Below are positions 1 to 9,761 of a stretch of 24,270 nt of DNA, in pieces. Position numbers and translations under genes: made by a program. Under the pieces are notes generated by a model. That model did no database searches, was not told where the DNA came from, and worked only from the letters and a program-made list of their open reading frames with translations. This DNA is from Phlyctochytrium arcticum (lineage: Eukaryota; Chytridiomycota; Chytridiomycetes; Chytridiales; Chytridiaceae). The stretch is taken from assembly GCA_025602905.1 (NCBI GenBank), contig JAHLKI010000085.1, positions 1 to 24,270 on the forward strand. Direction: 5' to 3'. Each line of letters starts with the position of its first letter. The stretch's first letter is position 1.

Positions 1-163
1 TAACTGCATTGTGAGTGCTCTGGTTATAGGTAGTGTATTCTTGGGTCAGATTTCCCAAATCCTGCAGAACAAAATTTAAAAAGGTAGCTTTTGGGTTTTT
101 GGCGATGTATGTATCGGCTGTAGAGAAAGGTCTTTGATTGATGAATGAAAACTTCCCGAGTGC
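1..163 (-). pseudogene. 5' fragment of nuclease-like gene, exon 1 lost (array copy 1)
   Basis: This is the start-proximal part of the same gene that is complete at 6774-8451. Bases 1-117 match the first part of exon 2, and 118-163 match most of the first 56-nt intron up to the acceptor side. The intron donor and all of exon 1, including the ATG, are missing: about 70 bp present in the other two copies is replaced here by a few bases. The window edge cuts off the rest of exon 2 and exon 3. As it stands it has no start codon and no donor site, so it should not give the family protein. Confidence 0.8.
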
Positions 164-548
164 TTGAATCGATCTTGGATGATCTCGAGGCGGAGGAATC
201 TCGCGCCGTCCATCAACTGGCACTACGCGGTGCCATAGTGGTCACTCATTTTGGCCAGTGTACCAGCGTCGGCACGGCGTCGAGATCGCGGACATTCTGC
301 TCCAACCTACCAACCTATGACCTCTGCAGGCCCACACCGAATGCAGACTGACGCACGCGTGAATTTGGTGAGTGCCTTTCTCAAAGCACTGTCGAAGCGA
401 GTGCGGCACAGCTAGTCCACGTTGTGCTGCGGGCGAGTGTTACTGCGGAGAAGAGACGGCATCCCCAGCTCTACTTTTCACTCCGGCCCTCTCTTCCGCT
501 CCAAACCTATCTGCTATTCTGCTGAGGGCTGCTCGTGCGGCGAAGTAT

Positions 549-839
549 ATGGATGCCTCCGCTTGTGGGCATATACTTTTAGCTCACCCCGTAGCTTGTC
601 ACCTTGAGGGAAAAACTCAGGAGATTTTGCTTTTAGTTTGTTTGGATAAAGCTTATGAGAGACCACTCGATGGACTATACCCTACATATTGGCTCGTTGA
701 TTGTGATAAGCACCAGTACTTGATTGCTACTCATTTGCATGCTTCTTTCCTCCGCGTCTCTTTTCCTAGTCATCAAAAAACAAACTTGTTTGTGGCAGCA
801 CAGCTCTTCCAAATCGGTCAAGTTGCCCCGGGGAGCTGA
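549..839 (+). CDS. Hypothetical ORF in array copy 1 (status doubtful)
   Basis: An open frame runs from before the first ATG at 549 to a stop at 839; the frame is open back to about 372 but without an ATG. I do not recognise the product. It is Leu/Ala-rich with scattered Cys and His. In copies 2 and 3 the same frame stops earlier, because a T run near 4914 (9068) is one base longer. The following Cys-rich frame is then entered instead. If the copy-1 T run and the copy-2 G run were both correct, one longer frame would join the two. This ambiguity is why the call is weak. Antisense frames of similar length exist in the next kilobase. Confidence 0.18.
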   Translation: MDASACGHILLAHPVACHLEGKTQEILLLVCLDKAYERPLDGLYPTYWLVDCDKHQYLIATHLHASFLRVSFPSHQKTNLFVAAQLFQIGQVAPGS

Positions 840-1155
840 ATCAACGCGGGGCTAATGGGCCAAAGATGCATCCCAAGCTGCATTGCTGCGATTGCAGAAC
901 TCAGAGGGGCTGCCGCGTTTGCTTGTCAAGTGTCTTGTTACGCTATCAATCCTGTTACGGTGAGCCTTTGGAGGATTATGGGCTCGATGCAAACCCGATG
1001 TCGTCCTGTATACAAACCTATGTCCATGTAGATTGTTCCTGTAAATAAGGAATGCATTCGATACACACATAAGAGTACGGGGACAACGAGCACATTTTCC
1101 TTATGCTGTGGCAAATCCCACCACAAGGGGGAGGTCTGTGCAGCCCGGGGTTTAC

Positions 1156-1431
1156 ATGTTTCGTTTCGCTTCCTTCGGTTGCAAGGGCATGTCGGATGAC
1201 GGTACTGGAGCCGCGGCAATCGTACGCTCCTGGTTCGGTCGGCAATTTGAACTGATCAAGCTTTTATCAACCGGCTGCTCGGCTGCGTTTTTGGCTGCGG
1301 TAAAATCATCAAAATTCCCTCTCTCAGCAGCGGAGCGAATGGTCGGGAGAATGAAGACTGATAGCTGTGCAACTATCGTTGAAAAAGATGTTTACAACGC
1401 TGATTACTACAATTCTGACGACGGATGGTGA
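1156..1431 (+). CDS. Hypothetical 91-aa protein, array copy 1
   Basis: This ORF starts at the first ATG of an open frame that extends upstream without another ATG; a missing 5' exon is therefore possible. It encodes 91 residues rich in small amino acids, with an acidic, aromatic tail ending near the sequence NADYYNSDDGW. No family is recognised. The same ORF is at 5307-5582 and 9461-9736. The part around residues 1-35 is also present in a diverged 121-bp copy at 10775-10895, where about four of nine differences fall at third codon positions of this frame. That is weak support for coding, and the antisense frame is also open there. Confidence 0.3.
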   Translation: MFRFASFGCKGMSDDGTGAAAIVRSWFGRQFELIKLLSTGCSAAFLAAVKSSKFPLSAAERMVGRMKTDSCATIVEKDVYNADYYNSDDGW

Positions 1432-1456
1432 ATGAGTATCAATTAATGTTTTTCCA

Positions 1457-1762
1457 TTAATCATCCAACATTTCGCACACATCCTTTGAATTCACGATCA
1501 GCTCGCGGACGTCATCTATCAACGATTCTGGCATTGCGAAAATATCCGTCAATAATCCTATCACATTCTTCTGTGATTGGGCTTGCTCCAAAAAGTGTTG
1601 GAAGCTGTATTTGATAGTTGATGAGTTGGTGTATAATGATGGAAGCCCTAAAGTGCAAATTGACGGTACCGACATAGTAGACGTAAAAAGCTATAACATT
1701 GTTGGTTATTCTATCAAAACGAATACTGGAATGCTAAAACATAGATGACTTACGTTTGCCAT
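1457..1762 (-). CDS. Small two-exon hypothetical protein, array copy 1
   Basis: This copy matches the one described at 5608-5913: exon 1 1754-1762, a 63-nt GT-AG intron 1691-1753 with a GTAAGT donor, and exon 2 1457-1690. It is predicted to give the same 80-aa acidic-tailed protein. See the copy-2 entry for the alternative start and reading frame. Confidence 0.4.
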
Positions 1763-1807
1763 CTTTTTCGACCGGGGTAACCCGCCACTTTGTCATCGTA
1801 CTTGGAC

Positions 1808-2622
1808 CCACATTCTTCTTGAGGCTTTCGTTTAATGCCTCCTGGCCTGAACAGGCTTTGGCCTTCAAATGAATTCAATCGCGGCTTGAATCGCCGCGTT
1901 CACCGCGCGACATCGCAACTGTGCCGCTTGGGGGGAGGGTCCAGGATAGCGTTTGCTACGGTATGAGACTTGGAAGGATGCCGGGCATACAGAACTTTTG
2001 ATTTACAACTTTCGAAATTCTGCATCGTAGACGCGTGCCTGAGTTTGGATCTCTCGATTGTAGGAGTTTTGTGCTGTCAAACAAGAACTGGAGCCCGTGG
2101 GAATAACGCGTCGGGATTCGAAGGGCAACTCAAGAAGATCGAACTATTTGAGTAGCAAATCTATACCGGGACTGGAGTCGGTGGTCAGGTGCAGCAGCCA
2201 CCACGTATCATGTCATGCTGAAAACTCTGATGGTATGTACAGGAATAAATTTCAGGTAGTCTGATAGTCAGGGTAAGCCGCAATAGACCCTAAGGTAAAT
2301 TCAATTTGAAAGCTTACAGCGAATTGACTAGCTTGATGTTAAGATTTGTTGGCTCTCAGCGCAAGAGAGCAAAAGGATTGTTGTTGCATCGGGCCAAAGT
2401 CAAGGAGGGCCAAGCAATCACTCGGGGTTATGACCGAGTTGGCGCCGCCTAGGGTGTGTGCGGTGTCAAGAAGGGAGGCGCTTGGGGGGAGGATTAAAAT
2501 ATACGGAAGTTTGGCGGTAACTCATGAAGCTGATGTATCGAGAGACATAGAGAAGTGTGTGTTAGTTCATAACAATGTGATATATTTATCTGCTGCCGGG
2601 TTTGAACTTACGCAAGAGGGCT
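1808..2622. other. No intact gene; decayed-looking coding blocks on minus strand
   Basis: No complete reading frame is convincing in this stretch or in its copy at 5959-6773. The minus strand shows several protein-like open blocks in related frames broken by in-frame stops and shifts. One is a block ending in RVYDAEFRKL followed directly by a TAA. Another runs through QLRCRAVNAAIQ before a TGA. They could be remains of one old gene upstream of the small two-exon ORF, or unrecognised exons. Confidence 0.25.
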
Positions 2623-4297
2623 TCAGGACATATGATGTCTGATGCTTTCTTCGAAAGGAACTGGATCTTCTGTCAGCTGATTGTGCTCAAGTCGAATGTT
2701 TTTATTGATTTGCTGTTGCTCATTAAGTGTTCTAAACATCTCGGCAACCAGCTCGGTTACCCCCATCAGAGAGCCAAATTCGTCCCAGCTGGTAGGGATA
2801 CACGCGCTTCGTACTTCTTCGACCTTGCATGTCCTCCCATCCGCTCCAAGAGTCATTTTAGAAAGGGTCAGCCGGTTCTGAATGAACTGAACGATCATCA
2901 ACGCTTTCCTTCGGGCAGTCTTCATCGAAGCGCCCTTGTATTTGCTGAGGAAAAGTTTCAAAGCATAACACGCGCTCTCAAGGAGCTTTATCGAATCTCC
3001 CTCCGTATGCTCGGATTTTTCCTTCAGTAGACCGCCACTTGATTCTATGAATACGATTTCGTCTCTGGTGCTCGGATCTTTCCCCAGTCCGTCCGCAAAA
3101 CGCGGCGCATCCCCTGTGCGGCTTGGGTCTTCTTTCTTTGAATTAATCGCATACTCGCACCAATGCCAACTAATCAATCCGGTCTCTCTAGCGGGGCCAG
3201 TAGAGGCACCACTAGATCCGCGGTAGGGGTTCGCTCATGGTCGTCTTGGAAGAACCTGGCGTTGGGTGAGACGTAACCATGCATTGAGTGAAGGCCGTGG
3301 CGTAAAATTCTCCAAAGCCGCCCTTCCTCGTCTGGTAACGTCTCAGGGTCTAAGGCTAGAGCCCAGGTGTCCCAGGAAGCCCAGCTCCCAGTGTCACCCA
3401 GCACTCTTTCAAATGCTGGAGTAAGGTGGGGTATTCCCCAATTATTATTGCTCGTGGGTATGCCGCTGTAGCAAATGTCATGTTCCGTGACATGAGTTTT
3501 TGGGAGGCTGCGGAGTATTTTGGTTTGTTGGGGTTGGCATGGAAGTGATGTCGGGAATGTTGAATGTTTTCTTTCCGATTTGAACTTCCACATCTTCCAC
3601 CTATCATATATGTTACTTTGAGGATCTCAAACTAAGGTTCACTAGATCATATTCACCTCTATATCATCGGATCGCTTTCGTTTCACCACAACAACGCTGG
3701 CGTGTTCGCCTACCACGACGTTGTTTTCACCGACACATAATTGCTGTCCCTCGCCAGGTTGCATGGAGTGCGTTTCTCCAGCACCCGTGCTTCCCTGCTG
3801 AGCAATGATGATGTTACTGAAAAGATTTTGGAGAAAGGTGGTGTAGCTTATATTCACCTCCGCGCTCAAGCTGTCCGAAATCTGCAGATTGGCGCCCTGT
3901 CCGACAACAATGTTGTCGTTTCCGATTACAATTTGCGGAGAATTTATTGTGATAGCAGGCTGGACAGCAGGTGCCTCTTTTTCCATCGCCTCGAACGCGT
4001 CCTTCAGACGGGAATATAACTTTCCTTTTGCCTCACCAAGAAGGTGTTTGCGGTGACGGGCAGAGGCGGCCGCGCGATAGGCTTGAATAACTGCATTGTG
4101 AGTGCTCTGGTTATAGGTAGTGTATTCTTGGGTCAGATTTCCCAAATCCTGCAGAACAAAATTTAAAAAGGTAGCTTTTGGGTTTTTGGCGATGTATGTA
4201 TCGGCTGTAGAGAAAGGTCTTTGATTGATGAATGAAAACTTCCCGAGTGCATTGACATACCTCGCTTTTTAAGCGGTTCAGGGGTATTTTTAATCAT
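2623..4297 (-). pseudogene. Frameshifted copy of the PD-(D/E)XK-like nuclease gene
   Basis: This copy has the same three-exon layout as the intact gene at 6774-8451: exon 1 4261-4297, intron 4205-4260, exon 2 3657-4204, intron 3601-3656, exon 3 2623-3600. Exons 1 and 2 look intact. Exon 3 has three one-base deletions relative to the other copy: a G run of four instead of five at 3530-3533, a T run of three instead of four at 3407-3409, and a single A instead of two at 3190. The frame breaks soon after exon 3 starts, and the catalytic-like region is out of frame. All three lesions are length changes in short homopolymers, typical of sequencing error, so the gene may be intact in the organism. 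Confidence 0.75.
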
Positions 4298-4697
4298 TGT
4301 TGAGAAATGGAATTGAATGATCTTGGATGATCTCGCGGAGGATCTCGCGCGTCCATCAACTGGCACTACGCGGTTGCCATAGTGGTCACTCATTTTGGCC
4401 AGTGTACCCAGCGTCGGCACGGACGCGTCGAGATCGCGGACATCTGCTCCAACCTACCAACCTATGACCTCTGCAGGCCCACACCGAATGCAGACTGACG
4501 CACGCGTGAATTTGGTGAGTGCCTTTCTCAAAGCACTGTCGAAGCGAGTGCGGCACAGCTAGTCCACGTTGTGCTGCGGGCGAGTGTTACTGCGGAGAAG
4601 AGACGGCATCCCCAGCTCTACTTTTCACTCTCCGGCCCTCTCTTCCGCTCCAAACCTATCTGCTATTCTGCTGAGGGCTGCTCGTGCGGCGAAGTAT

Positions 4698-4919
4698 ATG
4701 GATGCCTCCGCTTGTGGGCATATACTTTTAGCTCACCCCGTAGCTTGTCACCTTGAGGGAAAAACTCAGGAGATTTTGCTTTTAGTTTGTTTGGATAAAG
4801 CTTATGAGAGACCACTCGATGGACTATACCCTACATATTGGCTCGTTGATTGTGATAAGCACCAGTACTTGATTGCTACTCATTTGCATGCTTCTTTCCT
4901 CCGCGTCTCTTTTTCCTAG
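4698..4919 (+). CDS. Hypothetical 73-aa ORF, array copy 2
   Basis: The ORF begins at the first ATG of an open frame that runs back to about 4569 without an ATG. The product is unrecognised and contains aromatic, Cys and His residues around the sequence YPTYWLVDCDKHQYL. In copy 1 the same frame runs further because a T run is one base shorter. An identical ORF lies at 8852-9073. Nothing but openness and length supports coding. Confidence 0.18.
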   Translation: MDASACGHILLAHPVACHLEGKTQEILLLVCLDKAYERPLDGLYPTYWLVDCDKHQYLIATHLHASFLRVSFS

Positions 4920-5199
4920 TCATCAAAAAACAAACTTGTTTGTGGCAGCACAGCTCTTCCAAATCGGTCAAGTTGCCCCGGGGGAGCTGAATCAACGCGG
5001 GGCTAATGGGCCAAAGATGCATCCCAAGCTGCATTGCTGCGATTGCAGAACTCAGAGGGGCTGCCGCGTTTGCTTGTCAAGTGTCTTGTTACGCTATCAA
5101 TCCTGTTACGGTGAGCCTTTGGAGGATTATGGGCTCGATGCAAACCCGATGTCGTCCTGTATACAAACCTATGTCCATGTAGATTGTTCCTGTAAATAA
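4873..5199 (+). CDS. Cys-rich hypothetical ORF, array copy 2
   Basis: An open frame with a Cys-rich C-terminal half (motifs HCCDC and CRVC, ending DCSCK). It overlaps the end of the preceding ORF in another frame; removing one T from the run near 4914 would fuse the two. An identical ORF lies at 9027-9353. The start is uncertain, since the first codons may belong to the overlapping frame. No family is recognised, and two antisense frames of 72-93 codons overlap it, so coding strand is not settled. Confidence 0.2.
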   Translation: MLLICMLLSSASLFPSHQKTNLFVAAQLFQIGQVAPGELNQRGANGPKMHPKLHCCDCRTQRGCRVCLSSVLLRYQSCYGEPLEDYGLDANPMSSCIQTYVHVDCSCK

Positions 5200-5306
5200 G
5201 GAATGCATTCGATACACACATAAGAGTACGGGGACAACGAGCACATTTTCCTTATGCTGTGGCAAATCCCACCACAAGGGGGAGGTCTGTGCAGCCCGGG
5301 GTTTAC

Positions 5307-5582
5307 ATGTTTCGTTTCGCTTCCTTCGGTTGCAAGGGCATGTCGGATGACGGTACTGGAGCCGCGGCAATCGTACGCTCCTGGTTCGGTCGGCAATTTG
5401 AACTGATCAAGCTTTTATCAACCGGCTGCTCGGCTGCGTTTTTGGCTGCGGTAAAATCATCAAAATTCCCTCTCTCAGCAGCGGAGCGAATGGTCGGGAG
5501 AATGAAGACTGATAGCTGTGCAACTATCGTTGAAAAAGATGTTTACAACGCTGATTACTACAATTCTGACGACGGATGGTGA
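5307..5582 (+). CDS. Hypothetical 91-aa protein, array copy 2
   Basis: This is the same ORF as 1156-1431. In this copy its frame is open upstream back to a stop at 5193-5195, without an ATG. It ends 25 bp before the stop of the convergent small two-exon gene. Function unknown. Confidence 0.3.
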   Translation: MFRFASFGCKGMSDDGTGAAAIVRSWFGRQFELIKLLSTGCSAAFLAAVKSSKFPLSAAERMVGRMKTDSCATIVEKDVYNADYYNSDDGW

Positions 5583-5607
5583 ATGAGTATCAATTAATGT
5601 TTTTCCA

Positions 5608-5913
5608 TTAATCATCCAACATTTCGCACACATCCTTTGAATTCACGATCAGCTCGCGGACGTCATCTATCAACGATTCTGGCATTGCGAAAATATCCGT
5701 CAATAATCCTATCACATTCTTCTGTGATTGGGCTTGCTCCAAAAAGTGTTGGAAGCTGTATTTGATAGTTGATGAGTTGGTGTATAATGATGGAAGCCCT
5801 AAAGTGCAAATTGACGGTACCGACATAGTAGACGTAAAAAGCTATAACATTGTTGGTTATTCTATCAAAACGAATACTGGAATGCTAAAACATAGATGAC
5901 TTACGTTTGCCAT
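5608..5913 (-). CDS. Small two-exon hypothetical protein (80 aa), array copy 2
   Basis: Exon 1 is only nine bases (5905-5913, coding Met-Ala-Asn) and ends in a strong GTAAGT donor. A 63-nt intron (5842-5904) ends in TATAG, and exon 2 is 5608-5841. The product is about 80 residues: a neutral N-terminal half, a Gln/Ser-rich middle and an acidic helical tail ending in CEMLDD. No family is recognised. The start has A at -3 and G at +4. A competing model uses an ATG 33 nt upstream in another frame with the same intron, giving about 73 residues; both frames look protein-like. It converges on the 91-aa plus-strand ORF. Exon 1 lies only 45 bp inside the right edge of array homology, so copy 3 has a different upstream region. 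Confidence 0.42.
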
Positions 5914-5958
5914 CTTTTTCGACCGGGGTAACCCGCCACTTTGTCATCGTACTTGGAC

Positions 5959-6773
5959 CCACATTCTTCTTGAGGCTTTCGTTTAATGCCTCCTGGCCTG
6001 AACAGGCTTTGGCCTTCAAATGAATTCAATCGCGGCTTGAATCGCCGCGTTCACCGCGCGACATCGCAACTGTGCCGCTTGGGGGGAGGGTCCAGGATAG
6101 CGTTTGCTACGGTATGAGACTTGGAAGGATGCCGGGCATACAGAACTTTTGATTTACAACTTTCGAAATTCTGCATCGTAGACGCGTGCCTGAGTTTGGA
6201 TCTCTCGATTGTAGGAGTTTTGTGCTGTCAAACAAGAACTGGAGCCCGTGGGAATAACGCGTCGGGATTCGAAGGGCAACTCAAGAAGATCGAACTATTT
6301 GAGTAGCAAATCTATACCGGGACTGGAGTCGGTGGTCAGGTGCAGCAGCCACCACGTATCATGTCATGCTGAAAACTCTGATGGTATGTACAGGAATAAA
6401 TTTCAGGTAGTCTGATAGTCAGGGTAAGCCGCAATAGACCCTAAGGTAAATTCAATTTGAAAGCTTACAGCGAATTGACTAGCTTGATGTTAAGATTTGT
6501 TGGCTCTCAGCGCAAGAGAGCAAAAGGATTGTTGTTGCATCGGGCCAAAGTCAAGGAGGGCCAAGCAATCACTCGGGGTTATGACCGAGTTGGCGCCGCC
6601 TAGGGTGTGTGCGGTGTCAAGAAGGGAGGCGCTTGGGGGGAGGATTAAAATATACGGAAGTTTGGCGGTAACTCATGAAGCTGATGTATCGAGAGACATA
6701 GAGAAGTGTGTGTTAGTTCATAACAATGTGATATATTTATCTGCTGCCGGGTTTGAACTTACGCAAGAGGGCT
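5959..6773. other. No intact gene; copy of 1808-2622
   Basis: This matches 1808-2622 and has the same interrupted protein-like blocks on the minus strand. It separates the stop of the nuclease-like gene (6774) from the small two-exon ORF. Confidence 0.25.
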
Positions 6774-8451
6774 TCAGGACATATGATGTCTGATGCTTTC
6801 TTCGAAAGGAACTGGATCTTCTGTCAGCTGATTGTGCTCAAGTCGAATGTTTTTATTGATTTGCTGTTGCTCATTAAGTGTTCTAAACATCTCGGCAACC
6901 AGCTCGGTTACCCCCATCAGAGAGCCAAATTCGTCCCAGCTGGTAGGGATACACGCGCTTCGTACTTCTTCGACCTTGCATGTCCTCCCATCCGCTCCAA
7001 GAGTCATTTTAGAAAGGGTCAGCCGGTTCTGAATGAACTGAACGATCATCAACGCTTTCCTTCGGGCAGTCTTCATCGAAGCGCCCTTGTATTTGCTGAG
7101 GAAAAGTTTCAAAGCATAACACGCGCTCTCAAGGAGCTTTATCGAATCTCCCTCCGTATGCTCGGATTTTTCCTTCAGTAGACCGCCACTTGATTCTATG
7201 AATACGATTTCGTCTCTGGTGCTCGGATCTTTCCCCAGTCCGTCCGCAAAACGCGGCGCATCCCCTGTGCGGCTTGGGTCTTCTTTCTTTGAATTAATCG
7301 CATACTCGCACCAATGCCAACTAATCAATCCGGTCTCTCTAAGCGGGGCCAGTAGAGGCACCACTAGATCCGCGGTAGGGGTTCGCTCATGGTCGTCTTG
7401 GAAGAACCTGGCGTTGGGTGAGACGTAACCATGCATTGAGTGAAGGCCGTGGCGTAAAATTCTCCAAAGCCGCCCTTCCTCGTCTGGTAACGTCTCAGGG
7501 TCTAAGGCTAGAGCCCAGGTGTCCCAGGAAGCCCAGCTCCCAGTGTCACCCAGCACTCTTTTCAAATGCTGGAGTAAGGTGGGGTATTCCCCAATTATTA
7601 TTGCTCGTGGGTATGCCGCTGTAGCAAATGTCATGTTCCGTGACATGAGTTTTTGGGAGGCTGCGGAGTATTTTGGTTTGTTGGGGGTTGGCATGGAAGT
7701 GATGTCGGGAATGTTGAATGTTTTCTTTCCGATTTGAACTTCCACATCTTCCACCTATCATATATGTTACTTTGAGGATCTCAAACTAAGGTTCACTAGA
7801 TCATATTCACCTCTATATCATCGGATCGCTTTCGTTTCACCACAACAACGCTGGCGTGTTCGCCTACCACGACGTTGTTTTCACCGACACATAATTGCTG
7901 TCCCTCGCCAGGTTGCATGGAGTGCGTTTCTCCAGCACCCGTGCTTCCCTGCTGAGCAATGATGATGTTACTGAAAAGATTTTGGAGAAAGGTGGTGTAG
8001 CTTATATTCACCTCCGCGCTCAAGCTGTCCGAAATCTGCAGATTGGCGCCCTGTCCGACAACAATGTTGTCGTTTCCGATTACAATTTGCGGAGAATTTA
8101 TTGTGATAGCAGGCTGGACAGCAGGTGCCTCTTTTTCCATCGCCTCGAACGCGTCCTTCAGACGGGAATATAACTTTCCTTTTGCCTCACCAAGAAGGTG
8201 TTTGCGGTGACGGGCAGAGGCGGCCGCGCGATAGGCTTGAATAACTGCATTGTGAGTGCTCTGGTTATAGGTAGTGTATTCTTGGGTCAGATTTCCCAAA
8301 TCCTGCAGAACAAAATTTAAAAAGGTAGCTTTTGGGTTTTTGGCGATGTATGTATCGGCTGTAGAGAAAGGTCTTTGATTGATGAATGAAAACTTCCCGA
8401 GTGCATTGACATACCTCGCTTTTTAAGCGGTTCAGGGGTATTTTTAATCAT
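6774..8451 (-). CDS. Divergent PD-(D/E)XK nuclease-like protein, 521 aa, three exons
   Basis: Exons are 8415-8451, 7811-8358 and 6774-7754. The introns are both 56 nt: 8359-8414 (GTATGT donor, TACAG acceptor) and 7755-7810 (GTGAAT donor, GATAG acceptor). Phases match at both joints, and the splice merges two otherwise separate ORFs. Residues 1-90 are helical and basic. Residues 97-183 are beta-rich and carry a repeated segment, GNDNIVVGQGA (107-117) and GENNVVVGEHA (171-181). KRKR at 187-190 could be a nuclear signal. The C-terminal part has D366, E382 in FIESSGG, then D398 and K401, an arrangement I associate with the divergent PD-(D/E)XK-type proteins expanded in early-diverging fungi and some Crinkler effectors. 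Ser replaces the usual Lys after the Glu. An in-frame upstream ATG exists at 8547. Nuclease activity is inference; the gene model is stronger. Confidence 0.7.
7755..7810 (-). other. Intron 2 of the nuclease-like gene
   Basis: This 56-nt GT-AG intron joins the frame ending in KRKRSDDIE to the frame starting VEDVEVQIGK. Both sides are in phase 0. Without it the downstream frame has no ATG, because a TAG lies immediately before its first codon, and the upstream frame stops after five more codons. The same intron is at 3601-3656. Confidence 0.75.
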
Positions 8452-8851
8452 TGTTGAGAAATGGAATTGAATGATCTTGGATGATCTCGCGGAGGATCTC
8501 GCGCGTCCATCAACTGGCACTACGCGGTTGCCATAGTGGTCACTCATTTTGGCCAGTGTACCCAGCGTCGGCACGGACGCGTCGAGATCGCGGACATCTG
8601 CTCCAACCTACCAACCTATGACCTCTGCAGGCCCACACCGAATGCAGACTGACGCACGCGTGAATTTGGTGAGTGCCTTTCTCAAAGCACTGTCGAAGCG
8701 AGTGCGGCACAGCTAGTCCACGTTGTGCTGCGGGCGAGTGTTACTGCGGAGAAGAGACGGCATCCCCAGCTCTACTTTTCACTCTCCGGCCCTCTCTTCC
8801 GCTCCAAACCTATCTGCTATTCTGCTGAGGGCTGCTCGTGCGGCGAAGTAT

Positions 8852-9353
8852 ATGGATGCCTCCGCTTGTGGGCATATACTTTTAGCTCACCCCGTAGCTT
8901 GTCACCTTGAGGGAAAAACTCAGGAGATTTTGCTTTTAGTTTGTTTGGATAAAGCTTATGAGAGACCACTCGATGGACTATACCCTACATATTGGCTCGT
9001 TGATTGTGATAAGCACCAGTACTTGATTGCTACTCATTTGCATGCTTCTTTCCTCCGCGTCTCTTTTTCCTAGTCATCAAAAAACAAACTTGTTTGTGGC
9101 AGCACAGCTCTTCCAAATCGGTCAAGTTGCCCCGGGGGAGCTGAATCAACGCGGGGCTAATGGGCCAAAGATGCATCCCAAGCTGCATTGCTGCGATTGC
9201 AGAACTCAGAGGGGCTGCCGCGTTTGCTTGTCAAGTGTCTTGTTACGCTATCAATCCTGTTACGGTGAGCCTTTGGAGGATTATGGGCTCGATGCAAACC
9301 CGATGTCGTCCTGTATACAAACCTATGTCCATGTAGATTGTTCCTGTAAATAA
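8852..9353 (+). CDS. Hypothetical overlapping ORF pair, array copy 3
   Basis: These are the same two ORFs as at 4698-4919 and 4873-5199, here at 8852-9073 and 9027-9353. They overlap in different frames and are unrecognised; see the copy-2 entries. Confidence 0.17.
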
Positions 9354-9460
9354 GGAATGCATTCGATACACACATAAGAGTACGGGGACAACGAGCACAT
9401 TTTCCTTATGCTGTGGCAAATCCCACCACAAGGGGGAGGTCTGTGCAGCCCGGGGTTTAC

Positions 9461-9736
9461 ATGTTTCGTTTCGCTTCCTTCGGTTGCAAGGGCATGTCGG
9501 ATGACGGTACTGGAGCCGCGGCAATCGTACGCTCCTGGTTCGGTCGGCAATTTGAACTGATCAAGCTTTTATCAACCGGCTGCTCGGCTGCGTTTTTGGC
9601 TGCGGTAAAATCATCAAAATTCCCTCTCTCAGCAGCGGAGCGAATGGTCGGGAGAATGAAGACTGATAGCTGTGCAACTATCGTTGAAAAAGATGTTTAC
9701 AACGCTGATTACTACAATTCTGACGACGGATGGTGA
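9461..9736 (+). CDS. Hypothetical 91-aa protein, array copy 3
   Basis: This is the same ORF as 5307-5582. It is the copy closest to the diverged 121-bp relative at 10775-10895. Confidence 0.3.
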   Translation: MFRFASFGCKGMSDDGTGAAAIVRSWFGRQFELIKLLSTGCSAAFLAAVKSSKFPLSAAERMVGRMKTDSCATIVEKDVYNADYYNSDDGW

Positions 9737-9761
9737 ATGAGTATCAATTAATGTTTTTCCA

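Larger units (their letters stand above)
4088..8241. repeat. Array copy 2, complete 4154-bp unit
   Basis: This is one full unit, counted from the sequence at base 1. It contains exons 1 and part of 2 of the nuclease-like gene (4088-4297), the plus-strand ORFs, the small two-exon ORF and the 3' part of the next nuclease gene copy. Genes therefore cross the arbitrary unit boundary. In copy 3 all features sit at +4154, with no length difference detected. Confidence 0.95.

Noticed and set aside
5003..5396. Overlapping minus-strand ORFs of 72-93 codons in the array unit
   Set aside because: Three mutually overlapping frames on both strands cannot all be genes. None has a recognisable domain, and substitution patterns against the diverged copy do not favour the minus strand.
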